Assembly (NCBI GenBank): GCA_031280545.1
Contig: JAITGP010000048.1
Span: 1 to 11,806 of the forward strand
Reading direction: 5' to 3'
Length of the DNA stretch: 11,806 nt
Origin: Candidatus Peribacteria bacterium
GTDB lineage: Bacteria; Patescibacteria; JAEDAM01; Absconditabacterales; Absconditicoccaceae
In this document: in pieces, positions 8,001 to 11,806 of the stretch
Position numbering within the stretch: position 1 is the stretch's first letter
Layout of the letters: every line of letters starts with the position of its first letter
Translations under genes and position numbers: made by a program
The notes under the pieces: generated by a model
What the model was told of the DNA's origin: nothing
What the model saw: only the letters and a program-made list of their open reading frames with translations
Databases searched by the model: none

Positions 8001-8299
8001 ATATCTCTTTTTACAAAAATTTGTCATCAAAGATTAGCATTTAATTGACATTTAATACTTTTTAGATTATCTAAAATATTTTTAGATTTTCCCAAAAATA
8101 ATTGTAAATCTTTAAAAACTTCTTTTGAATAATTTGTATCTTTTCAAATTTTATTTTTAAACAAAATATTTGTTGGTAACTCAAAAATCTTATCTTTTTT
8201 TATAAGTTTTTTTTCAGTAGTTTTACTCGGTTTCAATTCAAACCTCACCGTCTTTCTCACCTCATATAAATTTTGTAAATCTTTAAACTTTGTTTCCAT
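5027..8299 (-). CDS. Cas12a-superfamily CRISPR effector, Cas12a2-like (1090 aa)
   Basis: The product is an RNA-guided RuvC nuclease, readable only with UGA as Gly (about 56 of 66 glycines). The N terminus (residues 6-22, LQNLYEVRKTVRFELKP) matches the Cas12a WED-I start. A WED-like strand FYYLVLIPI is near 396, then IYQIYCKDF (571-579) and KPNLFTVYW (611-619) match Cas12a IYNKDF and TPNLHTLYW. RuvC-I is YIGLDRGEKELL (Asp712), RuvC-II is GVLILENL (Glu895) after GYISNIIKVL, and RuvC-III is SGDDLAAYNIAKRG (Asp1032 or 1033). RuvC-I and -II are 183 residues apart (about 85 in Cas12a), with an insertion replacing the usual bridge-helix spacing. A CPNC knuckle (983-986) with His991/His1002 and Cys1012 nearby suggests a zinc ribbon where Cas12a has its Nuc domain. 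Both traits fit Cas12a2, known for RNA-triggered collateral nucleic-acid degradation. Start 8299 is chosen because homologues begin just before this motif; no Shine-Dalgarno is visible. No array or adaptation genes are nearby. Confidence 0.85.
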
Positions 8300-8367
8300 A
8301 ATAGTTCTTATAAAGAGATAAAATTCAGCATTTTCTCTACACTTTTCCCATATTGCTCCAAGATAAA

Positions 8368-8396
8368 CGTATAATTTAATTAACAAACTAAAACAA
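8368..8396 (-). promoter_or_regulatory. Possible promoter for the Cas12 effector
   Basis: Minus-strand TTGTTT (8391-8396) and TATACG (8368-8373) are 17 nt apart. They overlap the end of the upstream restriction gene and lie about 70 nt before the effector start. The match is weak and the region is AT-rich, so the effector may equally be transcribed from further upstream. Confidence 0.25.
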
Positions 8397-9131
8397 TTCT
8401 ATCGGATCAATTTTAAACTGCAACATCTTTGCAGTATCTCTCCCATTATCTCATCCTTTTCTCTGAACGGTAATTCTTCCAATTTTCAAGCTCCCCTTGG
8501 GAGAAATTTCGACTTCTCCATTTCCATACACATTCATCACTTCATTGATAGATTTCAGGACTCGCTCGTAATAAGAAGTTTTTTTCACAACTAACATTCG
8601 TTCAGCACAAAATTCGCCTCTTCCTCTTAGAATATCACTTACAATCAACATTTTCTTCTCTTTGAAAAATTGAATAAGTCTGATTTGTTCTTCCGTAGTC
8701 ATTTCATTGAGAAACATACGTCTCACATCTTTTGTTCCCGTTTTGTAAGGCAGCTTCTCACCACAAAAATACTGCAAAAGATTAAACACATCATCAGGGA
8801 TTTCTCGCAGTTCACGATAGCTTTTCAATCGTCTTTTATCAATTTGATTAAATCAAGTATCATTAGAAACTAGCTTCACAGACAAGTTTTGAATATCAAT
8901 CTCTTCTTTCAACTTAATAGTCAGTCTAATCTGCACTTGCACATCAGTTTTATAATTCTTTTTAATCTTCACCGCTTTTACGGATTCAATTTCTGTCAAG
9001 TGATAACCCATCTCTTGAAGCCAAGATTGAGCGATGTTATCGTGTTGCCAGTTGTTCAGCTTCTCTATAACTTCATACTCATTTTGAAATCATTGTTTGG
9101 CGGTTTGCGATCAGCGTTGAATAGGGTCCAT
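8388..9131 (-). CDS. Type II restriction endonuclease (partner of the 9037-10116 methyltransferase)
   Basis: With UGA as Gly, a continuous 247-residue protein runs from ATG 9131 to TAG 8388-8390. It carries a PD-(D/E)XK-like core: KNYKTDVQVQ (Asp63) followed about 20 residues later by LSVKLVS (Lys86). It then shows FNQIDKRRLKSYREL, DVRRMFL, LIVSDILRGRG and the C-terminal SLKIGRITVQRKGGDNGRD, a pattern I associate with a family of type II restriction enzymes. The second Gly of KGGDNG is a UGA codon at a position expected to be Gly. The enzyme should cut unmethylated DNA at the site protected by the methyltransferase gene it overlaps; the site is unknown. A longer start at 9188 (266 aa) is possible, but 9131 lies a normal distance before the conserved GFQNEYEVIEKLNNW block. 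Overlap with the methyltransferase is 95 bp. Confidence 0.75.
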
Positions 9132-10116
9132 AAGGCGATAAAGAAGAGATAAAAGTCTGAAATTCCTCTCAGATTGCTTTGATGACATTGACCGACATTG
9201 CATTTCCCGCTTGGGATAACAAGTCGGTATCAGGGACTTTTCAAATAATTTTACTTGCGAGTTCATAAGGAACTCCCTGTAAAAGTAATCCTTCTAATCC
9301 AGAGATTTCTCTTAGTTCTCCATTTTTAGAATACGCCAGTCCATGTCTACCATTTCTTAAAGTCGGGGAAAATCAATGATAAAACCTAATATCGGATTGT
9401 CTGGTATCAATAATACCTCATTCTCGTTTTATCACATCATCAATATTCAGTTCTCACCTGTTATATTTATTATTGAGATAACGGGTCATCGTTTCTAATC
9501 TCGTTTTGGAAAAGGAATAAGAAGCTGATGGTTCAATGAGGAACTTGCTTAAAGGTTGCATTGCTTGTTTTTCAGGGAAGGAGAGAGAAACTCTGTTTTG
9601 AGATATATCTTTTCTCACTCATAAAAAATATACTCTTTCTCTGGATTGTGGTAATCCATAGTCCTTGGTATTCAAAACTTGTCGCTGGACAAAATATCCT
9701 GCTCCATCAAGCATTTCTAAAATATCTTTCAGCGTTTTTCAGCTGTTATGATTTACTAACCCTTTTACATTTTCCAGAATGAAGTAGTTGATTTTTTTCT
9801 GCTGTAAAATTCTTTTAATTCAGAGAATAACTTGTCCCCTCGGGTCTTCCATCCCTTTTCTTTGTCCCATAACAGAAAAAGTCTGACAGGGAAATCACGC
9901 AATGAGTAAGTCGAAGTCTGGAAGTGTATCAGGGTTTATCTTCATCAAATTTCAAAAATTCTGTTCTTTATTTCCGAAGAAAGTTTTGTAAGTATATTCA
10001 GCTTTAGAGTCTATTTCTGAGTAAGCAACGCATTGAAATCAGGCTTGTTCAAGTCATAATCTTCAACAGCCGATACCTGCACAGAAATCCATAAAGGTGT
10101 AAGACATATAAGACAT
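9037..10116 (-). CDS. DNA cytosine-5 methyltransferase (359 aa)
   Basis: The C5 methyltransferase motifs are in the standard order. Motif I is FMDFCAGIGCGRLGLE (S-adenosylmethionine binding), and motif IV is AGFPCQTFSVMGQRKG with catalytic Cys77. Motif VI is ILENVKGL, motif VIII YGLPQSRERVYFLG, motif IX near LEGLLLQGVP, and motif X AGNAMSVNVIKAI (304 onward). It methylates C5 of cytosine within an unknown target to protect host DNA from the following endonuclease. About 15 of 34 glycines are UGA, including one in motif I and one in motif IV. A UGA at 9169-9171 directly follows motif X. Reading through it adds a 44-residue tail lying entirely over the endonuclease start, so it may be a fossil stop. 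Alternative starts at 10107 and 10092 are possible. The gene begins 41 bp after the preceding methyltransferase stop. Confidence 0.9.
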
Positions 10117-10157
10117 CGAGATAAGATAAAATATTATGTTTCAATGATAATCATTTG

Positions 10158-11216
10158 TTAAGTTGCATAAGCCAACTCATGCACTTTGTTCAAAACAAAG
10201 TGTTTTTTGGTTTCTAAGAGATAATCATATACATCTTGATAAATCACTTCTGCAATATATTGTGCAAAATTCACGGGAACGGCATTTCCTACCATTTTAT
10301 AGCCGTCAGCGATTTTTTCATATTTGAAGATAAAATCATCTGGGAAAGTCTGAATTCTCGCACATTCACGGACAGAAAGTCTTCTATACAAATCTTCTTT
10401 TCAGGGAGCAAAAATCCTCTTATTTTGCTCTATAAAAAGCATTTTTGGTGCCTTGGGATGTAAAGGTGCGTGACGACCTCCTGCCTGAATAGTAAAACTT
10501 GGTTCATCCCAGCTTCTTACACGATTTCTAGACATATAGATTGTAGAAAAACCTCCTGTCATATATTCGTGATTAGGGATAATCAGATTTTTTTCACTAT
10601 TAGCAGAGTTTTTCTCTTGTGCGGGTACTGCTTCTGGTAAATCACCAATTGCATCTTTTAGCAGTGGTTTTGGTAAAATAGCACAAGGTGGCATAAACTT
10701 TTTCTCCATTTTCTTATGATAACCTACGATAATTACTCTTTGTCTGTCTTGAGGAACATCATAATCATTTGCATTAAGTAAATAATACGAAATACTGTAA
10801 GGTAAAGATTGAAATGCTTCTAAAATTCCTGTAAAAGCTTCTTTATGTTTTGGTAAGAGAATTCCTGATACATTTTCTGCGAGAAAAAACAATGGCTCCT
10901 TTTCTTTGAGAATACGAATATATTCCAAAAAAAGCTGACCTCTACTATCTTTTAATCCCCTCCCTGCTCCTGCTTCACTTCGGCTTTGACACGGTGGTCA
11001 TCAAATAATTCAAATGGAATTTGGGATTTCTGATACGGAAATATCTCTAATACTTCTTTTATCTAAAAAAGTTTCTGGAAAATTAGACTGAAAAGTTGAC
11101 CAGATTGTTGGGTCGTATTCATTCGCTCGAATTGTATCAAAACCAGCATTCTTAAAACCTAGGTCAAGTCCACCTGCTCCACTGAAAAGAGAAATAATAG
11201 GAAAATTATTCTGCAT
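10158..11216 (-). CDS. DNA cytosine-5 methyltransferase, HaeIII-type (352 aa)
   Basis: This methylase is close to M.HaeIII throughout: motif [25 protein letters not shown], motif [17 protein letters not shown] (Cys76), [11 protein letters not shown], motif [19 protein letters not shown], then [36 protein letters not shown] and motif [19 protein letters not shown].HaeIII methylates the inner C of GGCC, so the same target is likely. Three of the motif IV glycines and the one in PGKEDLYRR are UGA codons, which is the best evidence for the code. The Trp found after PCQS in M.HaeIII is Arg here. The start at 11216 fits the homologue's short N terminus; ATG 11234 would add six residues. The gene overlaps the end of the upstream endonuclease by 11 bp, as in a translationally coupled restriction pair. 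Confidence 0.93.
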
Positions 11217-11806
11217 ACGAAACCAGTTTAGCATTTAAAAATTGTGCTGGGTTATTAGGATTTCTAACCTGAATATCTTGGATTGAAAATCCAGTTTTAG
11301 TAAGTTGTTCTAAACCTAGCCTGTCTGCTTCTGGGAAAGAAATATACTTATCTTGTGGAATAATCGCATAAAGAGTAAAGGATTTTTCATTTTGTAATTG
11401 CAAATTATCCTGAAAAACTTTTAGTGGATTTTCAATATGCCACATTCAACGAATTCTCAAGTCAGTAATTCATAAAGGATCAACTTTCTTTACTTTTCCT
11501 AATTCGTTAGTTTCTGTAAATTCCAAATCAGGGATTTGTTGCACTCCAGCAGAAATCTGATCTGCAATCCTCTGGTAGATTTCTCTATTTGCACAATATA
11601 AATCTCCGTATACAAATCCTAGAATTTTCAAAGTAGCATTTTTCGCGACACCAACCGTATAAATAATATCTTTATTTTCCCAAGTATCAGGATTTTCACA
11701 ATTTTTACATTCTTGAGTAATTCTCGTATCATTATAGTAAAGTTTATTCTTTGGATAAGAACTATTCAGTGCTAAAGCTGAAGTTTCTGACTCTATTTTC
11801 TTTACT
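11206..11806 (-). CDS. NgoPII-like type II restriction endonuclease, N terminus beyond window
   Basis: About 199 C-terminal residues are visible, ending in TAA at 11206-11208. Key segments are TRITQECKNCENPDTW, NKDIIYTVGVAKN, ILGFVYGDLYCANREIY, GKVKKVDPLGITDLRIRG and MWHIENPLKVF. They resemble the NgoPII family (GGCC-cutting) from memory of that family, and the HaeIII-type methylase next door recognises the same sequence in its homologues. Two glycines (in DPLGIT and IRGMW) are UGA codons, which would break the gene under the standard code. The coding end overlaps the methylase start, so the two are probably co-expressed. The catalytic core should lie partly in the missing N-terminal part, so activity cannot be judged here. 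Assignment to NgoPII is moderately sure; a restriction enzyme role is more certain from context. Confidence 0.68.

Noticed and set aside
5027..8299. Heavily degraded pseudogene with dozens of stop codons
   Set aside because: All interrupting codons are UGA and fall where glycine is expected; no TAA or TAG interrupts 1090 codons and the family motifs stay in one frame.
8300..8386. 29-residue N-terminal extension of the Cas12 effector
   Set aside because: Homologues begin just before the NLYxVxKTxRFEL motif, so ATG 8299 fits; the upstream part has no conserved sequence.
8670..9152. Two + strand open frames
   Set aside because: Antisense to the restriction endonuclease, whose motifs are clear on the minus strand.

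Overview
The window reads as a piece of a genome in which UGA encodes glycine (translation table 25, Absconditabacteria/SR1 and Gracilibacteria of the Candidate Phyla Radiation). Under the standard code almost every gene looks shattered. With UGA read as Gly the pieces join into intact, recognisable proteins. The clearest proof is the cytosine methyltransferase at 10158-11216, where three UGA codons supply glycines of the conserved G-I-I-G-G-P-P-C-Q motif. All ten complete reading frames end in TAA or TAG and none needs UGA as a stop. The DNA is strongly AT-rich. Every supported gene lies on the minus strand, so transcription runs from high to low coordinates.

Defence block (about 11806 down to 5027): the 3' part of an NgoPII-like restriction endonuclease; a HaeIII-type C5 methyltransferase (both families are GGCC-specific, and I find no GGCC anywhere in the window); a second C5 methyltransferase; a second type II restriction endonuclease; and a 1090-residue CRISPR effector of the Cas12a superfamily. 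The effector has a Cas12a-like N terminus and all three RuvC motifs, a large insertion between RuvC-I and RuvC-II, and a zinc-ribbon-like CPNC segment just before RuvC-III. That layout fits Cas12a2 better than ordinary Cas12a. There is no CRISPR array and no cas1, cas2 or cas4 in the window, so any guide must come from elsewhere.

Second block (5024 down to 1): a truncated Fic-family remnant starting 2 bases after the effector stop, an ABC transporter ATPase, a lipoprotein resembling YiiX-type permuted papain-like hydrolases, two small membrane proteins of unknown function, and an ABC-2-type permease running off the left end. Compact hairpin terminators and likely promoters (TTGCAA -35 boxes) separate these units.

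Use of UGA for glycine differs sharply between genes: about 56 of 66 glycines in the Cas12 effector, about 15 of 34 in the second methyltransferase, and none of more than 20 in either the ABC ATPase or the lipoprotein. This suggests the genes entered the recoded lineage at different times. In two places a UGA looks like a former stop codon that is now read through.
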